Source: Clostridium akagii DSM 12554 (lineage in GTDB: Bacteria > Bacillota > Clostridia > Clostridiales > Clostridiaceae). Taken from it: a stretch of 64,000 nucleotides of DNA. The notes under the pieces were generated by a model. It saw only the letters and a list, made by a program, of their open reading frames with translations, had not been told where the DNA came from and searched no databases. How positions within the stretch are numbered: position 1 is the stretch's first letter; each line of letters starts with the position of its first letter. The stretch spans positions 324,074 through 388,073 of the forward strand of contig NZ_KK366008.1 of the NCBI RefSeq assembly GCF_000686725.1, read 5' to 3'. Both the position numbers and the translations under genes were made by a program. Of this stretch, positions 43,735 to 52,021 are shown piece by piece.

Positions 43735-43902
43735 TTATTTATATAATTCATTTGAAAATATAATAAGGGCACCAAACCCTAACCCGAGTTTAATGTCCTT
43801 ATTGATAATAACTTTATTTAATTCAGAAGTACCATTAGCAACAAGCATAAATGATTGATTAAAGATTTTAGGTCTGAGAATACTATAGGCAATACTATCC
43901 AT
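43735..43902 (-). CDS. Possible 55-residue hypothetical or remnant
   Basis: In a 405-bp gap (43558-43962) one frame gives 55 residues, starting MDSIAYSILRPKIF and ending GALIIFSNELYK. It reads like protein, but the only AGGAG lies about 15 nt from this ATG and suits a different, shorter frame. I recognise no family. It may be the end of a decayed gene. The rest of the gap shows nothing. Confidence 0.3.
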   Translation of the reverse strand: MDSIAYSILRPKIFNQSFMLVANGTSELNKVIINKDIKLGLGFGALIIFSNELYK

Positions 43903-43962
43903 AATATTTTCATCTTTCTCCTATGATTTTTTTATACTAACTATATGTATTTTCAAAAAAAT

Positions 43963-44496
43963 TTAAGATAGGCTTGCTTGAAAACATAATATACCATCAC
44001 TAAATCCTTTGATATTATTTTCTTCATGTTTTAAATAAACTTGGTTATCCCCATAAATAGGATGAATGTATTTTACTTCTATCTCATTAGTTTTAGTTGC
44101 ATCAAAAAGCTCTTTCAAAATAAACAATCCTTGTACAACAGGATTTTCTGTAAGATGTATAAAATTTGTATCACCTGTTTCATGACTAAAAGCTGATATT
44201 TCTTCTTTTGAAAAACTTCTCCACAAAGTGCCCTGTTCTTCAATAGTTTCTGTTTTAATAGATTACTTAACTGTTACATTCATCATCAAATATACTGTTA
44301 AAGTTTCCGCAATTTCATTTTCAATATATCCATTACAATTTATTATGCAAAGCCTTCTATTACTTTTTACAATTTCATTTTTATAAGTTTCCACACTTGT
44401 TTTTTCCTTAAACCGCTTATACTTTACTTTAGCAATAAATGCCCCATCATAAAAAAAATCTTCTGTTGTAACAAATTCCCTAAATAAATCTATCAT
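43963..44496 (-). pseudogene. MaoC-like hotdog-fold gene interrupted by one TAA
   Basis: Two frames, 44263-44496 and 43963-44226, are in the same phase and separated by a single TAA at 44263-44265; the codons between (SIKTETIEEQGT) read on as protein. The joined product would be about 177 residues. The second part has FSKEEISAFSHETGDTNFIHLTENPVVQGLFIL, the Asp/His catalytic region of MaoC/(R)-hydratase-like hotdog proteins; the first part (FYDGAFIAKVKYKRF) could be the other half of a double hotdog. The front piece has a GGAGG site; the second piece has no good start. I read it as a recent nonsense mutation. Confidence 0.72.
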
Positions 44497-44877
44497 TTTT
44501 TATTATCCTCCAAAAGTATTATTCATTGAGTTCTGACGTCCAATTATTAATTTTATCATTTATATTAAACACTAATTTACTCAATGATAGATTAAAATAA
44601 AATCATCTTTTCAGTCTCACTATATAAGAACCTCATTATAAATTCATATTACCACAATAGACATATATTGCAATATATATTATTTATGATGGAGCTTCTG
44701 TTACAGCTAATTTACAAATTGAATAACCTAGTGCTAGTAATTATTGATATGATATTATCGGTTTTATATGAGTATGAAAATGTACAGATAAATGTATAAT
44801 TTATATATATAAAGACACCACCTATACGTTAGATGATGTCTTTATATATATATTTGTTATTCTATGAGATTAACTCT
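44497..44877. other. Gene-free stretch with a terminator
   Basis: 381 bp. Apart from the hairpin at 44803-44851 and AT-rich sequence that must hold the promoter for the hotdog gene, I see no coding or repeated element. Confidence 0.5.
44803..44851 (-). terminator. Terminator of the MFS gene
   Basis: A 15-bp stem ATATATATAAAGACA with complement and a 19-nt loop, 26 bp after the MFS stop codon. Confidence 0.75.
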
Positions 44878-46326
44878 TTATCCAATCATGCTGGATATTT
44901 TTGTGTCCTCATCTATCTCCTCTTTATTTTTCGGCTTTTTAATAATAATACTTAGTACAATTCCTACAATAGCTATGCATGCACAAAGTAAAAATGTATC
45001 ATCATAAGAACTTATAGCTGCAGTTAATGGATTTTTAGTGTTAGCCATATGATAAGTTATTCTTGAAGTTAAAAATCCTGTCATTCCTGCAATTGCAAAA
45101 GAAAAAATAACTTGCTGAAAAGCTCCAGTTAGTGGAGTTACTCTACTTATCAATTTTTTGGGTGCTGCTTGAAGCATATGAGAGTTAATTGGCATCATAA
45201 CAAGCCCTGATCCTAGTCCCATTGCTACAAGACATAATACAATGTAGGTAACGCTAGTAGTGGCAGATACCTTTGATAGCATAAATAAAACAACAGCTGA
45301 TATTGATACTCCTGTAATTGCCAAAGGTTTCGCTCCTATTTTGTCAAATAGTTTCCCAGATATAGGCATCATAATACCTGCTGAAAGAGCCTGCGGTAAA
45401 AGAATAAATCCAGTGTGAAGTGTGGTAAATCCCTTAACACTTTGTAAATATAATGGAGCAAGTATCATTACTGAAAATAGTGTGATTTGGAAAATGGATA
45501 AAACTGCAATTCCACTTAAAAATTCTAAAGATCCAAACACCTTAAGTTCAATTAATGGTTCCTTTTGAGACAACTCTACATAGATAAATATAATTAAGGC
45601 AATGCCGCCCACAACTAATCCAACAATTGTATTTATTGAAGTCCAGCTTTTACTTCCTTCATTAACACCATAAACTAACATTGCAAATGCAATAGGTGCC
45701 AAAATCATTCCAAAAATATCAAGAGATGGTACCTCTTTACGTTCGAATTCAGGTAAAAAAAGATACGTTACAATAATTGCGATAATTCCTATTGGTATAT
45801 TAATACGGAATATCCAATGCCATGAGGAATATTCTAAAATATAACCTGAAACCACAGGTCCGAGTGTTGGAGCAAGTAGTATTGGCATACCAAGTAAACC
45901 CATAAATGAACCTAATTTATCTTTAGGTGCTATTCTAAAAATTGTAGCTATGCCTATAGGCATAACCATACCACCACCAATACCTTGAATAACTCTAAAT
46001 AAAATTAATTGAGAAGGTGAAGTGGCCATGGAACATAACGCTGATCCTAATGTAAATAACGAAATAACGATAATAAAAATTCGTTTTGTACCAAAACGGT
46101 CGGTCATCCAGCCTGCTAGTGGAATAACCGCAGCAAGCGCTAGCGCATATCCAGTTATTGTCCATTGTATAGTTGAAAGATTACTTCCAAAATATTTAAC
46201 TATTCCAGGAATGGCAACGTTCAAAACAGAACTATCTAGACTTACCATAAACATTCCTACAATAATGGCTATTATTGGACCTACCACAGATTTTTCTGGT
46301 GCTTTTTCCTTTGTTTTTGTGTTCAT
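44878..46326 (-). CDS. MFS drug efflux transporter, DHA2 (EmrB/QacA) type
   Basis: A 482-residue, 14-helix proton antiporter. It has the first-helix motif DSSVLNVAIPGI, motif A GWMTDRFGTKRIF, motif C in GLLGMPILLAPTLGPVVSGYIL, and FRINIPIGIIAI, all typical of the EmrB/QacA family. It would expel hydrophobic drugs or toxic metabolites. ATG 46326 lies 10 nt after GGAGG; the ATG eight codons earlier precedes that site. It is divergent from a TetR-family gene, with operator-like repeats between, so it is probably repressed by it. Confidence 0.93.
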   Translation of the reverse strand: MNTKTKEKAPEKSVVGPIIAIIVGMFMVSLDSSVLNVAIPGIVKYFGSNLSTIQWTITGYALALAAVIPLAGWMTDRFGTKRIFIIVISLFTLGSALCSMATSPSQLILFRVIQGIGGGMVMPIGIATIFRIAPKDKLGSFMGLLGMPILLAPTLGPVVSGYILEYSSWHWIFRINIPIGIIAIIVTYLFLPEFERKEVPSLDIFGMILAPIAFAMLVYGVNEGSKSWTSINTIVGLVVGGIALIIFIYVELSQKEPLIELKVFGSLEFLSGIAVLSIFQITLFSVMILAPLYLQSVKGFTTLHTGFILLPQALSAGIMMPISGKLFDKIGAKPLAITGVSISAVVLFMLSKVSATTSVTYIVLCLVAMGLGSGLVMMPINSHMLQAAPKKLISRVTPLTGAFQQVIFSFAIAGMTGFLTSRITYHMANTKNPLTAAISSYDDTFLLCACIAIVGIVLSIIIKKPKNKEEIDEDTKISSMIG

Positions 46327-46428
46327 AAATTTAACGCCTCCATATTTCAAGTGATTTTAACTAAATCTAAAATAGATATTACTTCATCTATTTTAAACTA
46401 TTTTTCTTCTTTTTAAAACAATGACAAT

Positions 46429-46450
46429 TTAAACAACATGAGTTGTTTAA
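46429..46450. promoter_or_regulatory. Operator-like inverted repeat in the MFS/tetR intergenic region
   Basis: TTAAACAAC, ATGA, GTTGTTTAA: perfect 9-4-9 symmetry. The half-site GTTGTTTAA recurs at about 46525-46533, within GTTGTTTAATCAAC. Two such sites between divergent genes fit TetR control of both. Confidence 0.65.
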
Positions 46451-46609
46451 GCTACTAATGTATGTTACAATAATCATAATAATATGTAATAAATATTATT
46501 GCAACCAACAAATAAGTCTTATTGTTGTTTAATCAACATATTATCAATAGTGTTGCCAATATAATTATAAAAAATAGATTATCAATAATTTAATTAAGGA
46601 GAAATACAT

Positions 46610-47212
46610 ATGTCAGTGCCAATGAATAAAACTGACCCGAGGGTTATACGGACTCGTCGATTAATACAAGATGCTTTCGTTTTCTTATCAAAAGAGAAAG
46701 ATTTTGATACTATAACGGTTAGGGATATTACTGAGAGAGCTACAATAAATAGAGCTACCTTCTACGCCCACTACAGCGATAAATATGTACTAATAGAATC
46801 TATTATTTCTGATAGCTTCATGACTTTCGTATCCAAAAGAGTTTCCCCACAACCTATGGCCACGGAAGAAACCATGAGAAGCTTAATTCTTTCAGTGCTG
46901 GATTATTGTGATAGTTTATGTAATTCATGTAAATCTGGTTATAAATCTTTTGGCCCAATAGCTCAAATAAAAGTGAAGGAACTATTACAAAATATTATAA
47001 TAACTTTACTTACAAATAAGGTTAGTTCCACTGATAATGAAAAGCTAAGCATATATTTATTAGCTACAATGATATCTTGTTCTATTTGTGGTGCTATATA
47101 TAGCCTGAGGAAGAAATACCCATTAACTGTACCTTGCAATTTTACAGAAGAAATTCTTCATTTTATTATGGCTGGAGGTTATGGTGAAAGATGTCAGGAT
47201 ATAAAAAACTAG
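46610..47212 (+). CDS. TetR/AcrR-family regulator
   Basis: A 200-residue TetR protein. Residues 8-60 hold the DNA-binding domain: DPRVIRTRRLIQDAFVFLSKEKDFDTITVRDITERATINRATFYAHYSDKYVL, with the conserved Y-A-H-Y-x-D-K. The ligand domain is cysteine-rich in CDSLCNSCKSG (about 105). It is divergent from the MFS pump and likely represses it until a toxic substrate binds. ATG 46610 follows GGAG. Confidence 0.93.
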   Translation: MSVPMNKTDPRVIRTRRLIQDAFVFLSKEKDFDTITVRDITERATINRATFYAHYSDKYVLIESIISDSFMTFVSKRVSPQPMATEETMRSLILSVLDYCDSLCNSCKSGYKSFGPIAQIKVKELLQNIIITLLTNKVSSTDNEKLSIYLLATMISCSICGAIYSLRKKYPLTVPCNFTEEILHFIMAGGYGERCQDIKN

Positions 47213-47240
47213 CAAATTTCATAAATCCATTTGATAAAAT

Positions 47241-47281
47241 ATGTGCCTTAAACTGATTTTTAAAATCAGTTTAAGGCACAT
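47241..47281. terminator. Very long bidirectional hairpin
   Basis: ATGTGCCTTAAACTGATTTT, one base, then its exact complement: a 20-bp perfect stem (with the innermost A/T pairs forming the loop) between convergent tetR and aldo/keto reductase genes. Confidence 0.88.
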
Positions 47282-47310
47282 ATTAACCTATATACTTTAA
47301 TTTTAATACA

Positions 47311-48306
47311 TTATAAATTCACAGTTTTAATGCCGAAGTCGCTATAACGATTACCCTTAGCGACATTTTTGGGACTAATGACATCAATGCGTGCTAAATC
47401 TTCTCTAGTTAATTCTATTTCAAGAGCACCAATATTTTCTTCCAAATAATTTTGATGTTTTGTTCCTGGAATTGGTAATGCTCCATTTGATATTGTCCAA
47501 GCTATTGCAAGTTGTGATGTAGTGCAGTTTTTCTCCTTTGCAATTTCACGAATTTTCTCAACTAGTTCTATATTTTTTTTGAAGTTATCTCCTTGGAATC
47601 GTGGCATAAGTCGTCTAAAATCATCTTCAGCCAAACAATCAAAACTCTTTAGTTCACCAGATATAAAACCTCTACTTAGTGGACTGTAAGCCACGTGAGT
47701 AATTCCTAGTTCCCTCACCGTAGGCAATATTTCATCCTCCATTTCTCTACTCCAAAGAGAGTATTCAGTCTCTAAAGCAGTAATTGGATGAACTGCACTA
47801 GCACGCCGTATAGTTCCCGCTGATGCTTCTGATAATCCAAGATATCGTACCTTTCCTGCTTTAACAAGATCAGACATTGCTCCTACAGTTTCCTCAATAG
47901 GAATCTTTGGATCAACACGATGTTGATAATAAAGATCTATATAATCTACTCCTAATCTAAGAAGACTATTATCAATGGCTTTCTTCACATAATCAGGACG
48001 TCCGTTTACACCTTGAAAATTTGGTCCTAATGAAAACTTTGTGGCGATAATAGCACTATGTCTACGTCCTTTAAGTGCTTGTCCAAGAAGCCTCTCATTA
48101 TGCCCATTACCATAAACATCTGCGGTATCAAAAAATGTAACACCTAGATCCATTGCATGGTGAATAGTGGCAATGGATTCATTATCATTTGTTTCACCAT
48201 AAATCCCAGGTGACATACCCATTAATCCAAGACCAATAGATGAAACCACTAAATCACTGTTCCCTAGTGTCCTTGTTTTCATTTCAAAATTTAATTCTTT
48301 TTTCAT
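47311..48306 (-). CDS. Aldo/keto reductase
   Basis: A 331-residue NADPH-dependent TIM-barrel reductase of the AKR13/YajO type. It shows [26 protein letters not shown] with the catalytic Asp and Tyr, IIATKFSLG with Lys, YYQHRVDP with His, and the C-terminal cofactor region [26 protein letters not shown]. It reduces aldehydes or ketones; substrate unknown. ATG 48306 follows GGGGGCGG. It is 13 bp after the HxlR gene, on the same strand, so likely co-transcribed and redox-controlled. Confidence 0.95.
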   Translation of the reverse strand: MKKELNFEMKTRTLGNSDLVVSSIGLGLMGMSPGIYGETNDNESIATIHHAMDLGVTFFDTADVYGNGHNERLLGQALKGRRHSAIIATKFSLGPNFQGVNGRPDYVKKAIDNSLLRLGVDYIDLYYQHRVDPKIPIEETVGAMSDLVKAGKVRYLGLSEASAGTIRRASAVHPITALETEYSLWSREMEDEILPTVRELGITHVAYSPLSRGFISGELKSFDCLAEDDFRRLMPRFQGDNFKKNIELVEKIREIAKEKNCTTSQLAIAWTISNGALPIPGTKHQNYLEENIGALEIELTREDLARIDVISPKNVAKGNRYSDFGIKTVNL

Positions 48307-48319
48307 TATTTACCGCCCC

Positions 48320-48667
48320 CTATTTATCAAAATCAATTTGCTGCTCACCCCATATATATAATTCATTCAAAGCAGGGATTAATCCTTTTCCTCTTTCTGT
48401 TAATGAATATTCAACCCTAGGTGGAATTTCGTTATATTGTCTGCGAGTTATAAGTTTATTACCCTCCAGTTCTTTTAAAGATTTTGTAAGCATCATACTA
48501 GTGATACCATTTATACTACGTTTTAATTCATTATATCTAATGACCTGATTGTCAAAGAGATACCACATAATGGGTAATTTCCACTTTTGTCCAACAATAT
48601 CAAGAGCGTATATTATAGGACATTTTGTTTCATATATATTTTCATTAGTTACTTCTTCATTATCCAT
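48320..48667 (-). CDS. HxlR-family regulator
   Basis: A 115-residue winged-helix protein with the HxlR core: KCPIIYALDIVGQKWKLPIMWYLFDN, RYNELKRSINGITSMMLTKSLKELEGNKLITRRQY and VEYSLTERGKGL. The cysteine just before the core is where redox-sensing members (HypR, YodB) carry their reactive thiol. The start is uncertain: ATG 48667 gives the usual length but its AGGAG is 16 nt away; a longer frame from ATG 48715 has no site. It lies between a reductase gene downstream and a divergent flavodoxin-like reductase, so electrophile or redox stress control is likely. Confidence 0.88.
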   Translation of the reverse strand: MDNEEVTNENIYETKCPIIYALDIVGQKWKLPIMWYLFDNQVIRYNELKRSINGITSMMLTKSLKELEGNKLITRRQYNEIPPRVEYSLTERGKGLIPALNELYIWGEQQIDFDK

Positions 48668-48823
48668 AATATTATTCGTACAACTCCTTATAATCCTAAT
48701 TAGTATGTTTTTCATACTTAAACAGAAATAACTGCATACTTGTGCATTTATGTCTTTGTGATATATTGATTATAACAGAAAAATTTATCATATTCCAATA
48801 TAAAAGCAAAGGAGTGTTTTATC

Positions 48824-49495
48824 ATGAAGATTTATGCTATTAATGGAAGTCCAAGGAAAAATAAAAATACAGCCACGTTACTTAAAAAGGCGCTTGAGGG
48901 CGTAAAATATTCAATAAAAGATGAAGAAGTCCAAACTGACATTATAAATTTATACGACTATAATTTTACTGGTTGTAAAAGCTGTTTTGCATGTAAAAAA
49001 ATTGATGGCAAAAGTTATGGCAAGTGTGCATTAAGGGATGATATTTCTGAAATTATAGAAAATGTGTCCCAAGCCGATGGTATTATTTTTGGTTCTCCTA
49101 TCTTTTTTCAAAATATAACCGGTGAATTAAAATCATTTTTAGAAAGATTGTTATTCCCTTACCTTACCTATGACGATAAACATACTTCTCTCGCCCCGAA
49201 AAAAATGCCAACTGCTATTATTTACACAATGAATGTAACAGAAGAACAAATGAAAAAAAGTGGTTATGTAAATACCTTTAATCAAATTGAATCCTATATT
49301 CAAGCCATATTTTCAAAACCAGAATCAATGTATTCGAATAATACATACCAATTTGATGATTATTCAAAATATAAGTCAGATCTTTTTTCAGAGGAAGATA
49401 AAGCTAAACAGAGAGACATTCAATTTCCACTAGATTGTGAAAAGGCCTTTAATATTGGCGAAAATATGGCTAAAAACAAAAGAAACCAGAATTAA
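48824..49495 (+). CDS. NADPH-dependent FMN reductase / flavodoxin-like protein
   Basis: A 223-residue flavoprotein. The FMN phosphate loop is AINGSPRKNKNTATLLKKAL at the N-terminus; GCKSCFACKKIDGKSYGKCALRDD (about 51-74) is the cysteine-bearing segment of the multimeric flavodoxin family, and GIIFGSPIFFQNITGELKSFLERL the second FMN loop. It probably reduces quinones or nitro compounds. Divergent from the HxlR gene, a typical HxlR target arrangement. Its last codons lie inside a hairpin shared with the convergent ferredoxin gene. Confidence 0.9.
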   Translation: MKIYAINGSPRKNKNTATLLKKALEGVKYSIKDEEVQTDIINLYDYNFTGCKSCFACKKIDGKSYGKCALRDDISEIIENVSQADGIIFGSPIFFQNITGELKSFLERLLFPYLTYDDKHTSLAPKKMPTAIIYTMNVTEEQMKKSGYVNTFNQIESYIQAIFSKPESMYSNNTYQFDDYSKYKSDLFSEEDKAKQRDIQFPLDCEKAFNIGENMAKNKRNQN

Positions 49496-49513
49496 CTGGT
49501 TTCTTTTGTTTTT
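49472..49513. terminator. Terminator embedded in both convergent genes
   Basis: AAAAACAAAAGAAACCAG, loop AATTAA, then the exact complement: an 18-bp stem with T tails both ways. It covers the last codons and stop codons of both the flavodoxin-like gene (+) and the EFR1 gene (-), which overlap by 4 bp. Confidence 0.92.
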
Positions 49514-50304
49514 AGCTCATTTATATTTACATTGGGATTTCTATATCTCTTTCTTTTAACAGTTTTTATTCCCCATTGAATAGCCTCATTAGGACAATAT
49601 TGGATGCAGGCCGTACATTGCTCACAATTATGTTTCCATTTTGGTTTATTTTCAATAATCTCTATATTATTTGCTGGACAAATACTTTTACATACTCCAC
49701 AACCATTACAATTTTCATTGACCCAAAATTTCTTATCTCTTATATGGAAATTTTCCATTATTTTGTTTGTAGATTTAATAAAAATCCTATCAATTGGTAT
49801 ATCTATAAGTAATTTGCTTAATTCATATTTGCAATTTTTCCTTAGTTTAATTATGTATGATATTTCCCTCACTTTCTCTTTTTCTCTTTTAAAATCCTTA
49901 TTTTGTCTTTTCAAAGACATAGCACCAAAATAATATATATTGTTCCCTGGCATACGAATTAGAAAACCAGAGTTAAGTGTTTTACCATTACTTTGTAATG
50001 TATTGCTAAGCTTATTTAATACTTCCGCGGGACTTCCAGCAAAGGTTGCTATGGCAAAAACATATGTATCTTTATCAATTTCTATTTTCTTCAATACACT
50101 CTCCACCACTAATGGTAACCATGCATAATATACTGGAAAAACTATTCCTAGAATTTTAGATTTTACTTCTACCTTGTTTTCATCTATAAGTGATGCTAAT
50201 TTGCATAACTGAACTCCACCTAGCTCACCACTTATGTCCTTTGCAACTTGCAAGCTATTCCCCGTTCCTGAAAAATATAATATAGTATCCTTTTCTATTA
50301 CCAT
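49492..50304 (-). CDS. EFR1-type flavodoxin-ferredoxin protein, copy 2
   Basis: A 270-residue paralogue of the protein at 25742-26533, with the same order: ILYFSGTGNSLQVAKDIS loop, GIVFPVYYAWLP, NMxGN-like RMPGNNIYYFGAM, then CNGCGVCKSICP and CEQCTACIQYCPNEAIQWG, and the basic KTVKRKRYRNPN. It probably carries electrons from or to the flavin reductases around it; the convergent neighbour is a flavodoxin-like reductase. ATG 50304 follows AGGAGAGGGG. Confidence 0.92.
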   Translation of the reverse strand: MVIEKDTILYFSGTGNSLQVAKDISGELGGVQLCKLASLIDENKVEVKSKILGIVFPVYYAWLPLVVESVLKKIEIDKDTYVFAIATFAGSPAEVLNKLSNTLQSNGKTLNSGFLIRMPGNNIYYFGAMSLKRQNKDFKREKEKVREISYIIKLRKNCKYELSKLLIDIPIDRIFIKSTNKIMENFHIRDKKFWVNENCNGCGVCKSICPANNIEIIENKPKWKHNCEQCTACIQYCPNEAIQWGIKTVKRKRYRNPNVNINELKTKETS

Positions 50305-50439
50305 TAACCCCTCTCCTTTTTGGCTAAATTCTATTTATCCGATGACTACCATCCTTTATTTCCCTTATTCTATTAAAGATGACACGTCCCATTATAAATA
50401 TTTCTAAGTTGTTAATGGTATTATAAACCATGTACTATG

Positions 50440-50554
50440 CTACACGGTCAAGGAATAGTTTTTTAAATAAGTTTCCATATCATCACAACACTCTATATTC
50501 TGCATTTATCTTTAATTCCTTAACTATCTCTCCAATATTATAAATCTCCTTCAT
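50440..50554 (-). pseudogene. MerR-family regulator, internally deleted
   Basis: ATG 50554, 6 nt after GGGAGG, opens a MerR N-terminus (MKEIYNIGEIVKELKINAE) that stops after 23 residues. In the next frame ECCDDMETYLKNYSLTV then a stop reads like a MerR C-terminal tail. The centre of the gene is gone. This lies in a 359-bp gap (50305-50663); the rest holds AT-rich sequence and probably the old promoter. Confidence 0.65.
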
Positions 50555-50663
50555 ATACATCCTCCCAGCAAAAGAAAAGTACTCCTACCCACATTTTAGC
50601 ATAAGAGTTTATATCGTTATAGCAGTGGATGATACCGTTAATAAAGTCCGCCACATTATTAGC

Positions 50664-51461
50664 TTATAATTCTTCCAAAAGCTTACCTTTGAAAATTGTC
50701 ACTGCATTTCCTCGCAATAATACCCTATCTCCTAAAAGTTCCAGATTAACTTCCCCACCCCTCTTTGAACATTGGTAGGCACTAAATTTTGCCTTGCCTA
50801 ATCTTTCACTCCAAAATGTTGCTAAAACGCAATGTGCTGAGCCTGTTACTGGATCTTCTGAAACCCCAACTTCTGGTGCGAAAAATCTTGATACAAAGTC
50901 ATATTTGCCAGCACCCTTAGCTGTAACTATAACTCCCTTCATCTTACATTCTAATAGTTTAGAAACATTAATCTGCATACCTCTGACTTCTTCTTCAGTT
51001 GCCACTTCAATTAGATAGTTTTCTCCTGATTTACCAAGAAAAATAGGCTTTATTCCTCCTAAAGCCTCAATTAGTGAATTTGGTAATGCACTTACCTCTG
51101 AACACTCTAGTGAAGGAAAATTCATCTCGAGCAGATTATCTTTTAGATTAACAATAAGTTTTCCACTACGCGTATTAAATATGATAGGTTTATCTTTGTC
51201 CCAAAATCCTTCTGTCCATAATATATGAGCAGTAGCTAATGTGGCATGCCCACATAAATCTATCTCAAATGTAGTAGTGAACCACCTAAGCATAAATTCA
51301 TCTTTATTTCTAACCACAAAAGCAGTCTCAGATAAGTTCATTTCTCTAGCCATATTAAGCATACTTTTATCATTAGCAAATTCCTCTAAAATACATACTC
51401 CTGCTGGATTACCCTTGAAGCGTTCTGAAGTAAAAGAATCAACTTGGTAAATATCAATCAT
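50664..51461 (-). CDS. PhzF-family epimerase/isomerase
   Basis: A 265-residue member of the PhzF/diaminopimelate-epimerase fold. Motifs are IYQVDSFTSERFKGNPAGVC with the general-base Glu region in NLSETAFV, FEIDLCGHATLATAH, and SEDPVTGSAHCVLATFW. PhzF enzymes isomerise small metabolites; without phenazine genes nearby the substrate is unknown. ATG 51461 follows GGGGG by 6 nt; the longer frame has no site. It lies 29 bp after the CDP-alcohol transferase gene, in line with it. Confidence 0.93.
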   Translation of the reverse strand: MIDIYQVDSFTSERFKGNPAGVCILEEFANDKSMLNMAREMNLSETAFVVRNKDEFMLRWFTTTFEIDLCGHATLATAHILWTEGFWDKDKPIIFNTRSGKLIVNLKDNLLEMNFPSLECSEVSALPNSLIEALGGIKPIFLGKSGENYLIEVATEEEVRGMQINVSKLLECKMKGVIVTAKGAGKYDFVSRFFAPEVGVSEDPVTGSAHCVLATFWSERLGKAKFSAYQCSKRGGEVNLELLGDRVLLRGNAVTIFKGKLLEEL

Positions 51462-51490
51462 AACTAGCCCCCAATTATTTTTACTTTTGC

Positions 51491-52021
51491 TCATTTTGCA
51501 AATATACTTTTTTTGTTCACTTGAAGCTCACTTGACACAATTTGAATAACTAGTTCCTCAATTGCTGATAGGCTTGCCATTGCGCAAATTATATACATTA
51601 GCTCAATTGCAAAGATATAGTGAAGCAATATAGGAACCATAAACAGAACAATTCCTGTGATTTTATTTCCATAAGTGTGAATACTAGCAAAGGTTTTATA
51701 TTTTTTAATTGCTATTGCCATTGCTGCAAATCTTATAATAGCTATTGTAATTATCCAAATGACGATTTTTCTATCAGGATTTATAATTGGATAAAGCACA
51801 ATTAATAACACGCCTACCATTGCCATATCAGCCGCTGAATCAATCTTTGCACCAAGTACACTTGCTGTCCCTGTGCTTCTAGCAATAAATCCATCCATAA
51901 TATCACTGAATCCACAAATAAGATATATAACGTAAAAAATTATGCTTAATGGCTTGACAAAAATTAAAATTAGAGAAAGAATTATTCTACTAAATGATAT
52001 AAAATTTGGTATTAATTTCAT
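51491..52021 (-). CDS. CDP-alcohol phosphatidyltransferase
   Basis: A 176-residue membrane enzyme. The full family motif is seen as D-G-F-I-A-R, 8 residues, G-x3-D-x3-D in DGFIARSTGTASVLGAKIDSAAD (about 41-63), near the first of about six membrane segments. It moves a phosphatidyl group from CDP-diacylglycerol to an alcohol such as glycerol phosphate, inositol or serine; the alcohol cannot be told. Its ATG (52021) overlaps the TGA of the helicase gene by one base, so translation is coupled; a GTG one codon earlier is an alternative start. Confidence 0.92.
   Translation of the reverse strand: MKLIPNFISFSRIILSLILIFVKPLSIIFYVIYLICGFSDIMDGFIARSTGTASVLGAKIDSAADMAMVGVLLIVLYPIINPDRKIVIWIITIAIIRFAAMAIAIKKYKTFASIHTYGNKITGIVLFMVPILLHYIFAIELMYIICAMASLSAIEELVIQIVSSELQVNKKSIFAK

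Noticed and set aside
44227-44265. Recoding (selenocysteine or pyrrolysine) at the in-frame stop
   Set aside because: The stop is TAA, which neither system uses, and no SECIS-like hairpin follows.
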